This document shows, piece by piece, positions 15,591-24,243 of a DNA stretch of 64,000 bases. A program made the translations under genes and the position numbers. The first letter of the stretch is position 1; each line of letters begins with the position of its first letter. This DNA is from an uncultured Elusimicrobiales bacterium (lineage in GTDB: Bacteria; Elusimicrobiota; Elusimicrobia; Elusimicrobiales; Elusimicrobiaceae), in NCBI GenBank assembly GCA_934662565.1, contig CAKUKI010000001.1, forward strand, positions 124,001 through 188,000. The letters run 5' to 3'. The notes beneath the pieces are model-generated. The model searched no databases. It saw only the letters and a list, made by a program, of their open reading frames with translations, and had not been told where the DNA came from.

Positions 15591-17090
15591 ATGAAAATAA
15601 ACGTAAGTTCCTTTAACCCCTTAACGGCCGATATTCGCGGCAATAAAGAACGCATTATTGCGTTATTAAAAGCTCCGGCTCCGGTGGCCGATTTACTGTT
15701 GTTGCCGGAAGCCGCCTTGTGCGGTTGCCCCCTGTTTGATTTATTTGAAGATGAACGCTTATTAAAAGAAAACGCCTCTGCCCTTAAAGAAATTGCCAAA
15801 GAAACCCAAAACACGGCTTGCGTGTTGGGCTTGCAAGAAAAGCAAGGCAAAGAGCCTGTCAGTGCGGCGGCTTTTTTGTATAAAGGCAAAGTGACCAAAA
15901 TTTATGATACGGAAACGGTGGAATTTAAGGGCAAAACCTTGCAAATTGTATTGAGTGATTTGGAAAATGCCCCTAAATTGGATGCGGACATTATCCTATA
16001 TATATACGCCCGCCCGTATGAAAAAGGCAACGTGTCCGAACGCTTGGCCCTGCTTAAAAAACAGGCCAAAAAGCGGGGCGTGCCGGTGGTTTCCTGCAAC
16101 CTGTTGGGCGGCGGGGACGGTTTGATTTTTGACGGTCTTTGCGCCGTTGCCAACCGCAAAGGGGAACTGACCCTGTTGGGGGAACTGTTCCGCGAACATA
16201 TTAACACTTGGGACGAAGATGAAAAATCCGCGCCGTTATCTTACGAGGCGGACCCGCGCGGGGAAGTATTGGACGCGCTTTCCTTTGGGTTGGGCGATTT
16301 TGTGCAAAAGGCCGGATATAGCAAAGTGGTGTTTGGGCTTAGCGGCGGGTTGGATTCCGCCATTACCGCGGTGCTGGCGGCATCCGCACTGGGGGGAGAA
16401 AGCGTGTATGCGGTTTCCCTGCCTTCTTATTGCACCAGTGATTTAAGTAAATCGTTAGCCGGTCAACTGGCCCGCAGTTTGGGCATTAATTTGGAAGAAG
16501 TAGCCGTTCAGCCGGTGTTGGACGGTTTCAAAACGGCGGTGGGGCATATTGCTTCCCACTTGCAAGACCAAACGGAACAGCAGCTGCAAAGCCGCATCCG
16601 TGCCAACTTACTGCTTACTTTAGGTAAGGAATACGGCGCCATGCCGCTTTCTACGGACGATTTGAGCGAACTTTCCGTTGGCTCCTGCGTGCTATACGGC
16701 GATACGGTAGGCCGCCTTTTGCCGCTGGGGGACGTGTTCAAAACGGAACTTTACGAGCTGGCGGCGTATATCAACCAAAAGCGCGAGATTATCCCGCAAG
16801 GCATTATTAGCCGCCCGCCTACCTCCGAACTGCGCCCGAACCAAAAGGACGAAGACACCTTGCCTCCTTATGCGGTGCTGGATAAAATTATTCCTTTATA
16901 TGTGGCGGAGCAGAACACGCCGGCGGAAATTGCCCGCAAGTGTAAACTGTCCGCCGAGAAAGTGACGGACGTTTGCCGCCTGATTGACAAGGCCGATTAT
17001 AAACGCACCCAAACGGCCCCTATATTAAAGGTGACGCGCCGCCTGTTTACGGATTTGCAGCGGCCGGTGATTAAAAAAATAAATTTATAA
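15591..17090 (+). CDS. nadE: NAD+ synthetase with degenerate glutaminase domain
   Basis: The 499-aa product has the layout of glutamine-dependent NAD+ synthetase: an N-terminal nitrilase-like domain (about 1-215) and a C-terminal synthetase domain with the PP-loop SGGLDSA near residue 250, SELSVG and RPPTSELRP. The nitrilase triad looks broken. Glu40 (LPEAALCG) and a candidate Lys (about 103) are present, but the segment that should read like I-C-E-D is LQIVLSDLE, with Leu and Ser where Cys and Glu are expected. The enzyme may therefore use free ammonia. AGAGGTG precedes ATG 15591. It stands between divergent or independent genes and ends in a terminator. Confidence 0.92.
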   Translation: MKINVSSFNPLTADIRGNKERIIALLKAPAPVADLLLLPEAALCGCPLFDLFEDERLLKENASALKEIAKETQNTACVLGLQEKQGKEPVSAAAFLYKGKVTKIYDTETVEFKGKTLQIVLSDLENAPKLDADIILYIYARPYEKGNVSERLALLKKQAKKRGVPVVSCNLLGGGDGLIFDGLCAVANRKGELTLLGELFREHINTWDEDEKSAPLSYEADPRGEVLDALSFGLGDFVQKAGYSKVVFGLSGGLDSAITAVLAASALGGESVYAVSLPSYCTSDLSKSLAGQLARSLGINLEEVAVQPVLDGFKTAVGHIASHLQDQTEQQLQSRIRANLLLTLGKEYGAMPLSTDDLSELSVGSCVLYGDTVGRLLPLGDVFKTELYELAAYINQKREIIPQGIISRPPTSELRPNQKDEDTLPPYAVLDKIIPLYVAEQNTPAEIARKCKLSAEKVTDVCRLIDKADYKRTQTAPILKVTRRLFTDLQRPVIKKINL

Positions 17091-17114
17091 CTTGGAATTA
17101 AAAACGAAGGAGAA

Positions 17115-17144
17115 AGGGCCGTCCGCACGGGCGGTCCTTTTTAG
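17115..17144 (+). terminator. nadE terminator
   Basis: A GC-rich stem with one bulge and one wobble pair (about 17116-17138) is followed by five T's. It ends just before the next gene's ribosome site. Confidence 0.7.
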
Positions 17145-17150
17145 GGAAAG

Positions 17151-18512
17151 ATGATTAAAAAATGGCTTAAAACAAAACCTTTGCGCAAACAGCTTTTCAG
17201 CTTAACCAGCCCTATTTTTGTGGAAACACTGCTGATTATGCTTTTGGGCGCCACGGACGTAATGATGCTTAGCCGGTATTCCGACGATACGGTGGCTTCC
17301 GTGGGGGTTGTTAACCAACTGTTAAGTTTAATTTTTATTTTGTACGGCATTTCCACGTTGGGTACGTCTGTATTGTGTTCCCAGTATTTGGGCGCGCACC
17401 AAAAAAAGAATGTCATGCAGACTATCGGTGTTTCTTTGTTGATAAACCTGCTGGTCGGGCTGGTGGTCAGCGCGGGGCTTTATGTGTTTACGCCGCAGTT
17501 GCTGGGGCTGATGGGCCTGTCGCCCCAGTTAATTGATTGCGGTAAAGTGTATATGCAAATTGTGGGCGGGTTTTCTTTTTTACAGGCTATTGCCATGACG
17601 CTTTCCGCCACCTTGCGCAGCCACAACCAAGCCTTTTACCCGATGTATGTGACGCTGCTGATGAACGTGCTGAATGTGGGCGGAAACTATTTGCTTATTT
17701 TCGGCAAGTGCGGTTTTCCGGCGTTGGGTGCTTCCGGCGCGGCGGTGTCCACGTCCGTCTGCCGTTTGATTGCCATGTGCTTACTGGGGTATTTGTTGTT
17801 TAGAAAGGTCGTGCCAAATTTTTCTTTTAAGTATTTGCGCCCGTTCCCGTGGGATAAAGTAAAAAATTTAATGGTGGTCGGTTTGCCGGCGGCGGGGGAA
17901 CAGGTATCTTATAATTTATCGCAAGTGGTGATTACTTATTTTTCCGTATTAATCGGCACGGCGGCTTTAACGGCCCGTACTTATGCTATGAATATCGTGA
18001 TGTTTTCCTATGTGTTTTCTATTGCGCTGGGCAACGGAGCGGCTATTTGTATCGGGCATTTAATCGGTGCCGAAAAAGACAACGCCGCCTATTCCGTGGA
18101 AAAATACTCCATTTGGTTGTCTGTCATTATTACGGTGGTAATTTCCGTTTTTACGGCGCTAATCGGCACGAATATTTTTCAGTTGCTTTCCCCTAATCCG
18201 GAAGTAGTAAAAATAGGCGCGGCGGTGTTGTATGTGGATATTGTGCTTGAAATCGGCCGCGCGGTAAACATTACGTCCGTGGACTCCTTAATTGCAGCGG
18301 GGGATGTGTTTTATCCGTTTATTACCGGTATTATTGTAATGTGGGGCGTGGCCACACTGTGCGCTTATTTGTTGGGCGTTTGGTGGGGTTGGGGGCTTAC
18401 GGGTATTTGGTTGGCCATGGCACTGGACGAAAATATCCGTGCCGTTATTTTTGAGCGCCGCTGGAAAAGCCGCAAGTGGCAAACCAAGGCTTTTGCCCGC
18501 CGCGGCCTGTAA
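17151..18512 (+). CDS. MATE family efflux transporter
   Basis: The 453-aa integral membrane protein has about 12 hydrophobic segments in two homologous halves. Family hallmarks are LTSPIFVETLLIMLLGATDVMML near the start, STLGTSVLCSQYLGA, and GLPAAGEQVSYNLSQ at the start of the second half, followed by GNGAAICIGHLIGA. MATE proteins export drugs or metabolites in exchange for Na+ or H+; the substrate cannot be predicted. ATG 17151 follows GGGAAAG. The downstream gene yceD has its own promoter, so this is probably monocistronic. Confidence 0.92.
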   Translation: MIKKWLKTKPLRKQLFSLTSPIFVETLLIMLLGATDVMMLSRYSDDTVASVGVVNQLLSLIFILYGISTLGTSVLCSQYLGAHQKKNVMQTIGVSLLINLLVGLVVSAGLYVFTPQLLGLMGLSPQLIDCGKVYMQIVGGFSFLQAIAMTLSATLRSHNQAFYPMYVTLLMNVLNVGGNYLLIFGKCGFPALGASGAAVSTSVCRLIAMCLLGYLLFRKVVPNFSFKYLRPFPWDKVKNLMVVGLPAAGEQVSYNLSQVVITYFSVLIGTAALTARTYAMNIVMFSYVFSIALGNGAAICIGHLIGAEKDNAAYSVEKYSIWLSVIITVVISVFTALIGTNIFQLLSPNPEVVKIGAAVLYVDIVLEIGRAVNITSVDSLIAAGDVFYPFITGIIVMWGVATLCAYLLGVWWGWGLTGIWLAMALDENIRAVIFERRWKSRKWQTKAFARRGL

Positions 18513-18514
18513 TT

Positions 18515-18523
18515 TGGTAAAAT
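18515..18523 (+). promoter_or_regulatory. Extended -10 promoter giving a leaderless yceD mRNA
   Basis: TGGTAAAAT (18515-18523) is followed by exactly 6 nt and then the ATG of the gene at 18530, so the usual start position (7 nt past the -10) is the A of the ATG. No ribosome site is present. Confidence 0.6.
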
Positions 18524-18529
18524 ATAAAT

Positions 18530-19018
18530 ATGAACGAACTTTATAAAGAATATGATGTTCCGCAGGATTTGCAATTCAAAACGGCTGATATTATCCGCAT
18601 GGGCGGGTTGATTTGCTCGGCCGGATTGAGTACCAAATACTTTGCGGACGTCTTTTCCGCCCCCAATAAAATTACCAAAGCATCGGTGGAGTTGAGCTTT
18701 TCCGTGGCGGATAAAGAAATTCTGGTGCGCGGACGGGTTTTTGGCACGCGCGAAGTACAATGTGCCCGCTGTTTGAAGATGAGCGCGCAGGAGTTTTCGG
18801 AAGAATTTATAGAAACATATAGCACCAAGACAGAAATAATTGATATAATATCATTGGTGCAGCAAACGCTGGCTTTAACGGAAGAAATACGTTTTCTCTG
18901 CAAGCCTGACTGCAAGGGCCTGTGCCCTATGTGCGGGCAGGACTTGAATACCGCCCAGTGCGGTTGCAAGCCGGAGTGTTTGTCGCCTTTTGCCAAGTTA
19001 AAAGGTAAATTTAAGTAA
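18530..19018 (+). CDS. YceD/DUF177 family protein
   Basis: The 162-aa product matches the YceD (DUF177) family, implicated in 23S rRNA accumulation and almost always encoded just before rpmF. The central GTREVQCARCLKM is the family core. The C-terminal region has two Cys pairs, in CKPDCKGLCPMCGQDL and CGCKPEC, probably binding zinc. The next gene is rpmF, 38 bp downstream, which confirms the assignment. The start has no ribosome site but a -10 element exactly 6 nt upstream. Confidence 0.9.
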   Translation: MNELYKEYDVPQDLQFKTADIIRMGGLICSAGLSTKYFADVFSAPNKITKASVELSFSVADKEILVRGRVFGTREVQCARCLKMSAQEFSEEFIETYSTKTEIIDIISLVQQTLALTEEIRFLCKPDCKGLCPMCGQDLNTAQCGCKPECLSPFAKLKGKFK

Positions 19019-19056
19019 GATTGATTTTTATTAGATGTATACAGGAGTAATTAACA

Positions 19057-19266
19057 ATGCCGAATCCGAAGAAAAAACATACCCGCTCCCGTCGGGACTT
19101 GAGAAGATCTCATAATTCCGTTATTGAAGTGGCCCAGTTGGTGGAATGCCCGAACTGCAAATCTGCCCGCTTGCCCCATAACGTGTGCCCGAAATGCGGT
19201 TTTTACAAAGACCGGGTAGTCGTGGCTCCCAAAGCGGCCAAGACTGAAGAACAAGAAGCCAAATAA
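19057..19266 (+). CDS. rpmF: 50S ribosomal protein L32
   Basis: L32 is a small 50S protein. The 69-aa product begins MPNPKKKHTRSRRDLRRSH, has the expected zinc ribbon (CPNCKSARLPHNVCPKCG) and a charged tail. AGGAG lies upstream of ATG 19057. It is followed after 8 bp by plsX, the common yceD-rpmF-plsX order that couples ribosome and lipid synthesis genes. Confidence 0.97.
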   Translation: MPNPKKKHTRSRRDLRRSHNSVIEVAQLVECPNCKSARLPHNVCPKCGFYKDRVVVAPKAAKTEEQEAK

Positions 19267-19274
19267 CAACTTGT

Positions 19275-20318
19275 ATGAAAATAGCCTTGGATGCCTTAGG
19301 CGGAGATTTTGGTGCTAAACCCAATGTGTTGGGCGCGTTAAAAGCAGCTAAAGACCTTAATATCCACGTGATATTGGTAGGGGATGAGGCTGTTATTAAA
19401 CAGGAGTTGCAAGCGCAAGGCTGTACGGCTTTGCCGCAGAATATTTCTGTTGTTCACGCGCCCGATACCATAGATATGGGGGCAGAACCGGCTAAAGAAT
19501 GTCGCAATAAAAAGAGCGCCAGCATTGTCGTATGTGCCGATTTGGTGCATAAAGGCGAGGCGGATGCTTTTGTTTCCGCGGGGCATTCCGGGGCGGCCAT
19601 GGTGGCTTCCCTTTTCCGCATGGGGCGTATTAAGGGCGTTGTGCGTCCGGCTATTGCTACCCCTATGCCTACCTATAAAGGCGTCAGCCTGCTGTTGGAC
19701 GGCGGCGCCAATGCAGACTGCAAACCGTTGCACTTGTTGCAATTTGCGGTCATGGGTTCGGCTTATATGGAAAAGGTGTTTGATTTGAAAAGCCCCTCCG
19801 TGCGTATTCTTTCCATCGGGGAAGAAGAAACGAAGGGGAATTTTTTGGTTAAACACACTATCCCGCACATGCGCGAAATCGGCGTGAACTTTCAAGGCAC
19901 CTTGGAAGGGCGCGACGTAAACACCGGCGAAACGGACGTAATTGTTTGCGATGGTTTCGTGGGGAATATCGTGCTGAAAATGGCCGAAGGTCTTTCCAAA
20001 ACCATTATCAATATGATTAAGCGGGAAGTTAAAAAACGCCCGCTGGCCATATTGGGTGCGTTGCTTGCCAAAGGGGCATTCAGCGCCGTTAAAAAACATA
20101 CGAATCCGGACCAATACGGCGGTGCTCCGCTGGTGGGAGTCAACGGGGTGGCTATTATTTCGCACGGTAAATCCAACGAAGTAGCCATTTTTAACGCCTT
20201 AAAAACCGCTAAACGGTTGGTGGAAAAGAACTTTGTGGGCGATATTGCCGCCCGCGTGGCTGCCTTAAAAGATACCTTCTGCGCCATTGAAGCAGAAATG
20301 CAGGAGGAAGAAAGATAA
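19275..20318 (+). CDS. plsX: Phosphate acyltransferase PlsX
   Basis: PlsX makes acyl-phosphate from acyl-ACP for phospholipid synthesis. The 347-aa protein begins MKIALDALGGDFGAKPN, has DTIDMGAEPAKECRNKK and DAFVSAGHSGAAMVAS, and later GFVGNIVLKMAEGLSK and YGGAPLVGVNGVAIISHG, all characteristic. The ATG follows the rpmF stop by 8 bp. Its stop codon overlaps the fabG start by 1 bp, so the genes are probably translationally coupled. Confidence 0.96.
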   Translation: MKIALDALGGDFGAKPNVLGALKAAKDLNIHVILVGDEAVIKQELQAQGCTALPQNISVVHAPDTIDMGAEPAKECRNKKSASIVVCADLVHKGEADAFVSAGHSGAAMVASLFRMGRIKGVVRPAIATPMPTYKGVSLLLDGGANADCKPLHLLQFAVMGSAYMEKVFDLKSPSVRILSIGEEETKGNFLVKHTIPHMREIGVNFQGTLEGRDVNTGETDVIVCDGFVGNIVLKMAEGLSKTIINMIKREVKKRPLAILGALLAKGAFSAVKKHTNPDQYGGAPLVGVNGVAIISHGKSNEVAIFNALKTAKRLVEKNFVGDIAARVAALKDTFCAIEAEMQEEER

Positions 20319-21061
20319 TGGATTTTAAGGGTAAAAATGTAATCGTCACCGGAGCAACGCGCGGTATCGGCCGTGCAATTGCGGAAGCGTTTGCCAAACA
20401 AGGGGCCAATTTGGCCGTGTGCGGCACGCACGAAGACGCCGTCAAACAAACGGTGGCGCAGTTGGCCCAAACTTACGGTGTAAAAGTAATCGGCCGCGCG
20501 GTAAATATCGCACAGGCGAACGATTGTGAAGCCTTGGTGGCCGAAACCGTCAAAGAGCTGGGCAGTGTGGACGTGCTGGTTAATAACGCGGGCATTACCA
20601 AAGATAATTTGCTCGTGCGTATGAGCGAAGACGATTGGAACAGCGTAATTAACGTAAACCTGACGGGCACTTTTAATATGAGCAAAGCCGCGCTGAAAGT
20701 GATGTTCAAAAAACGCGCGGGCAACATTGTAAACATTTCTTCCGTAGTGGGGGAAATGGGCAACGCCGGACAGGTAAATTATGTGGCCAGCAAGGCGGGG
20801 ATTATCGGTATGACCAAAACCCTCGCTAAAGAATTTGGCTCCCGCCACATCCGCGTCAATGCGGTGGCTCCGGGGTTTGTGCGTACCGCTATGACGGACG
20901 CGCTGGCGCCGGAAGTAAAAGAAAAAGCGCTTGAAAATGTGGCGCTTAAAAGATTTGCAGAAGCAGAAGATATCGCCAAAGCCGTTTTATTTTTGGCGAG
21001 TGAAGATGCCTCTTATATTACGGGGCATATTCTATCCGTCAATGGCGGATTGTATATGTAG
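20318..21061 (+). CDS. fabG: 3-oxoacyl-[acyl-carrier-protein] reductase
   Basis: FabG reduces beta-ketoacyl-ACP with NADPH in fatty-acid elongation. The 247-aa short-chain dehydrogenase has the cofactor motif TGATRGIGRAIA, NNAGITKDNLL, and the catalytic Ser...Tyr-x-x-x-Lys (NISSVVGEMG, then NYVASKAG). It ends with GGLYM, as expected. GGAGGA precedes ATG 20318. It lies between plsX and acpP. The condensing enzymes fabH, fabF and fabD are not in this cluster. Confidence 0.95.
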   Translation: MDFKGKNVIVTGATRGIGRAIAEAFAKQGANLAVCGTHEDAVKQTVAQLAQTYGVKVIGRAVNIAQANDCEALVAETVKELGSVDVLVNNAGITKDNLLVRMSEDDWNSVINVNLTGTFNMSKAALKVMFKKRAGNIVNISSVVGEMGNAGQVNYVASKAGIIGMTKTLAKEFGSRHIRVNAVAPGFVRTAMTDALAPEVKEKALENVALKRFAEAEDIAKAVLFLASEDASYITGHILSVNGGLYM

Positions 21062-21106
21062 TTTAACATAAGGGGACACCCTTTCTAATAAAATCGGAGG
21101 ACAAAA

Positions 21107-21349
21107 ATGTCTGGAAACATTGCAGAAGAAGTGAAAAAAATTATTATTGAACAATTAAGCGTAGACGCTGAAAAAGTGACGCCGGAAGCCCAGTTTGTGA
21201 ACGATTTGGGTGCCGATTCTTTGGATACGGTGGAACTTATTATGGCTTTGGAAGAAAAATTTGATGTGCAAATTCCCGATGAAAAAGCCGAAAAAATCAA
21301 AACCGTCGGCGAAGCCATTGAATACATTGAAGCCAACGCCAAGAAATAA
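21107..21349 (+). CDS. acpP: Acyl carrier protein
   Basis: The 80-aa acidic protein carries the growing fatty acid on 4'-phosphopantetheine. The attachment Ser lies in the invariant DLGADSLDTVELIM motif (about residue 38). CGGAGG precedes ATG 21107. It sits between fabG and rnc, the typical bacterial arrangement. Confidence 0.97.
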   Translation: MSGNIAEEVKKIIIEQLSVDAEKVTPEAQFVNDLGADSLDTVELIMALEEKFDVQIPDEKAEKIKTVGEAIEYIEANAKK

Positions 21350-21351
21350 CC

Positions 21352-22017
21352 GTGTACACCGATATTGAAAATATAATCGGGTATTGTTTCAAGGATAAAG
21401 AGGTTTTACGGGAAGCACTCACTCATAAGTCCTACGCCGGAGAACACCGCAGCGTTAAGCATAACGAGCGGCTGGAATTTCTGGGGGACAGCATTTTGGG
21501 CGCCATTGTTGCGGATTATATCTACAACCAATGCCCTCATGTGGAAGAGGGGGTGCTTTCTAAAATTAAAGCCAATTTAGTTTCGCGCCACAACCTTTAT
21601 CTTTGGGGCAAACAAATGGACTTGGGGCGTTATATCGCCTTGGGCCATGGGGAGCTTGCCACCGGCGGCCGCACGCGCGACAGTATTATTTCCAACGCGG
21701 TGGAGGCTGTAATCGGGGCTGTGTATATAGACGGTGGATATACGGCCGCGGAACAAATGGTACTCCCTTGGGTTAAAACCCAGCAACTCACGCAGGACCG
21801 TGGCGACTACAAAAGTGTTCTGCAGGAGTTTTTACAAAAACGCAGTAAACAAACGCCGGAATATGAAGTCATCCAAACCGTCGGGCCGGAACACGACAAA
21901 GTGTTTACCGTGCGCGTAAGTGCGGAGGGCCGGCAACTGGGTATTGGCAAGGGCCACAATAAAAAACAGGCCGAACAAAACGCGGCCGAAAATGCCTTGT
22001 CTTCCCTCAAAAAATAG
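21352..22017 (+). CDS. rnc: Ribonuclease III
   Basis: RNase III cuts double-stranded RNA and matures rRNA. The 221-aa protein has the signature ERLEFLGDSILGAIVADYIY, the second acidic cluster (NAVEAVIGAVYIDGG) and a C-terminal dsRNA-binding domain starting at DYKSVLQEFLQ. It starts with GTG at 21352, two bases after the acpP stop, so it is probably coupled to acpP. The downstream ankyrin gene begins 3 bp after its stop. Confidence 0.96.
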   Translation: MYTDIENIIGYCFKDKEVLREALTHKSYAGEHRSVKHNERLEFLGDSILGAIVADYIYNQCPHVEEGVLSKIKANLVSRHNLYLWGKQMDLGRYIALGHGELATGGRTRDSIISNAVEAVIGAVYIDGGYTAAEQMVLPWVKTQQLTQDRGDYKSVLQEFLQKRSKQTPEYEVIQTVGPEHDKVFTVRVSAEGRQLGIGKGHNKKQAEQNAAENALSSLKK

Positions 22018-22020
22018 CTT

Positions 22021-23406
22021 ATGAAGAAAAAAAGTACCGCCAAAATTTCTGTGCCTATGGGCAAACTGCCGGCCAAAGTGCAATCGTCTTTGGTCCGTCG
22101 GCCCCTTTTATGGCTGGGGGTTGTGGCGGTACTTCCTGTTTTGGCCATGATGGCCTTTACGTTTAAGAGCGGCTACACTCCAACCCCCAAAAAAAGCAAA
22201 ATAGATAAAATTGTGGTGGCTAAAACCCCTATGGAAATTGCCGAAGACGCCACCCAACTGCTCATGCGGCGCGATACGCAAAGTTTTTATGATTTGCTGG
22301 ACCGCACCAAAGATGTCAATTTGGTAAATAGCCGCGGGGATTCTTTACTGTTGGTGGCGGTTTCCGTGGGGAATATAGACGCCGTACAGCGTTTGCTGGC
22401 GCTGGGGGCAGACATCAATAAGCGCAATTCTTACACGCGCGATACGCCCATACTGCGCAGTTTATATACTAATCACGACGACATCACCCGCCTGTTGTAT
22501 TACGCGGATGCTGACCTGAATTTGGAAAACAACTACCGTATTTCACCCATGTTTTTGGCGGTTGAAAAGCAAAAAGCGGAATTTGTGGACTTATTTTTAA
22601 CCAACGGCGCGCAAGCCGGGGTTAATTCGGACAATCTTTTCCGCTGGGTAGCCAAACGCAATTTGCTGGGCATTGTGGCTATGCTTAAAGGGGGGGTAAA
22701 CCCCAATGTGAAGAACGATAAAGGCAACACCCCGCTGATTATTGCCGCCTCTTTGGGGGATGTGGACGCCGTGCAGAATTTACTGGCGTACCGTTCCGAC
22801 GTGAACGCCGCTAATAACGACGGCAACACCGCGCTTATTTATGCCGCGCGCTATAACCGCCCGCGCATTGTGTACGAGCTGATGCGTTCCTACTCCATGG
22901 TGGCACCGGTGGATGTGGACCAGCAAAACAAACTGGGGCAGACTGCCTTGTTTTGGGGGGCTTCCCGCGGGTATGAAGAAGTGGTCCAGCGCCTGCTGGC
23001 GGCCAATGCCAAGCGGGAATTAAAAACCAAAGCGGGCCAAACCGCACTGGAAGCCGCGCAAAAGAACGGGCGCACGAACATTGTAAAATTGTTTGAAATG
23101 CGCCCGCAAGAAGTGCAAAACATGGTAATTGCCATGGATAATGCCCGTATAGAAGAAAAGCTCCGCAAGGAAGAAGAAGAGGCCGCTAAAGCCGCCGCCG
23201 AAAAAGCCAAAAATGATGCCGCCCAACAGGCCGCCCGCCAGCAAGCGGGGTATTCCGGCCGCCGCCGGCGCAATACGGCCCAAACGCAAGTGGTGCAGCC
23301 GTCCGCCCAAGTGCAGCAAACCCAAACGCGCCGCACAGCCGCACAGGCGGCTAAACCTGCCCAAAAATCCGCATCGTCCAAAACGCGCCGCGGCTCCCGC
23401 AAATAA
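22021..23406 (+). CDS. Membrane-anchored ankyrin-repeat protein
   Basis: The 461-aa product has a short basic N-terminus, one transmembrane helix (about residues 29-46), and then ankyrin repeats (about 80-370) with units such as GDSLLLVAVSVGNIDAVQRLLALGADIN, written here only as representative pattern, and KGNTPLIIAASLGDVDAVQ. After about 370 it becomes a charged coiled coil and an Arg/Gln/Ala-rich low-complexity tail. Ankyrin repeats bind partner proteins, so this is probably a periplasm-facing or cytoplasm-facing scaffold. The start is 3 bp after rnc, suggesting co-transcription with the lipid operon. Confidence 0.82.
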   Translation: MKKKSTAKISVPMGKLPAKVQSSLVRRPLLWLGVVAVLPVLAMMAFTFKSGYTPTPKKSKIDKIVVAKTPMEIAEDATQLLMRRDTQSFYDLLDRTKDVNLVNSRGDSLLLVAVSVGNIDAVQRLLALGADINKRNSYTRDTPILRSLYTNHDDITRLLYYADADLNLENNYRISPMFLAVEKQKAEFVDLFLTNGAQAGVNSDNLFRWVAKRNLLGIVAMLKGGVNPNVKNDKGNTPLIIAASLGDVDAVQNLLAYRSDVNAANNDGNTALIYAARYNRPRIVYELMRSYSMVAPVDVDQQNKLGQTALFWGASRGYEEVVQRLLAANAKRELKTKAGQTALEAAQKNGRTNIVKLFEMRPQEVQNMVIAMDNARIEEKLRKEEEEAAKAAAEKAKNDAAQQAARQQAGYSGRRRRNTAQTQVVQPSAQVQQTQTRRTAAQAAKPAQKSASSKTRRGSRK

Positions 23407-23536
23407 TTTTTTATCTGTAAATCCGCTAGAAATACTGCCCCGCACCCGCCAATAATTCCAGTGCGTAAAGTAGGTGTGAAAAAGCCCCAAACGCGCCCGC
23501 ACAAATCAATCTTTCTCTGTAAAACCTAATAAATAA

Positions 23537-23554
23537 CCTCGGTGTATCCGAGGG
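23537..23554 (+). terminator. Terminator of the rnc/ankyrin operon (candidate)
   Basis: CCTCGG (23537-23542) pairs with CCGAGG (23548-23553) around a 5-nt loop, with a short TTT afterwards. It lies about 130 nt past the ankyrin stop, so it may be one of two stacked terminators. Confidence 0.45.
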
Positions 23555-23600
23555 TTTCAAAAATACAACAAAACGGGACGGCTTTATAAAGGCCGCCCCG
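23555..23600 (-). terminator. Terminator of the AT-rich cassette (candidate)
   Basis: An imperfect GC-rich stem (23574-23600, one mismatch and one bulge) is followed on the minus strand by TTTTGTTGTATTTTT. It is placed 52 nt past the stop at 23652. Confidence 0.55.
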
Positions 23601-23651
23601 CTTTAAGGAACAGATTTACCGATAGTATATCATTAAACCTGTGTTATAAGT

Positions 23652-24242
23652 TTATTTCAGCAGATTGGTATTATTGGGTCTAAACACTAACGAAGTTATA
23701 AAACTAACTCCGCTTCCTCCCAAACAAAGCATGTTATCTATATCTGTAGGAAATTCAATTGGCAATAATTCATATATAAATACAACAAAGGGAATTACCA
23801 ACATACAGCCACGTATTTTTTTTGCACGATACATGAGTAGCATTATGCTTAACAGCAAAGAAGCTCCCAAGCAAGTAGCCGCCGAAAATATACTGCCCGA
23901 AAACAAACTAACAGGTGCAAACAAAAGAGCAGATATTGCTCCTAAAGGAATAGGTAAAATACAATCTGTCACCGTTAAATGTTTCGCGTGATTCATCAAA
24001 TAAACAGAAATACCCATTAAAACCAAAAATAAGCCCATTCCGGTTAAGATGCCCCACCCAATACCTGATTGAATTCCAACCCCAATGCCCCCGACACAGG
24101 CGTATATTAAACTGACACTACACACAATCGGACCGCGCATGCATCCCACAACAGTGGATGTGGTTGCTGAATCTTCCTCGTCTTATCTTTCATAAGAATA
24201 ATTTGTTGATATTACTTCTGCTTGTTTTATTTTTCTTATCAT
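23652..24242 (-). pseudogene. Membrane protein gene with an in-frame TAA at codon 20
   Basis: The expected start is ATG 24242, one base after the upstream gene's stop and 7-8 nt past AAGGA. From there the frame encodes 19 residues (MIRKIKQAEVISTNYSYER), then TAA (24185-24183). The same frame continues as a hydrophilic stretch and then about five hydrophobic segments to a stop at 23652. Restart could occur at GTG 24149 or ATG 24140, giving a 162-165-aa protein. The protein family is not recognised. Base composition is AT-rich, like the three genes before it. The gene is either recently inactivated by one nonsense change, read through, or restarted downstream; the sequence alone cannot decide. 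Confidence 0.6.
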
Positions 24243-24243
24243 A

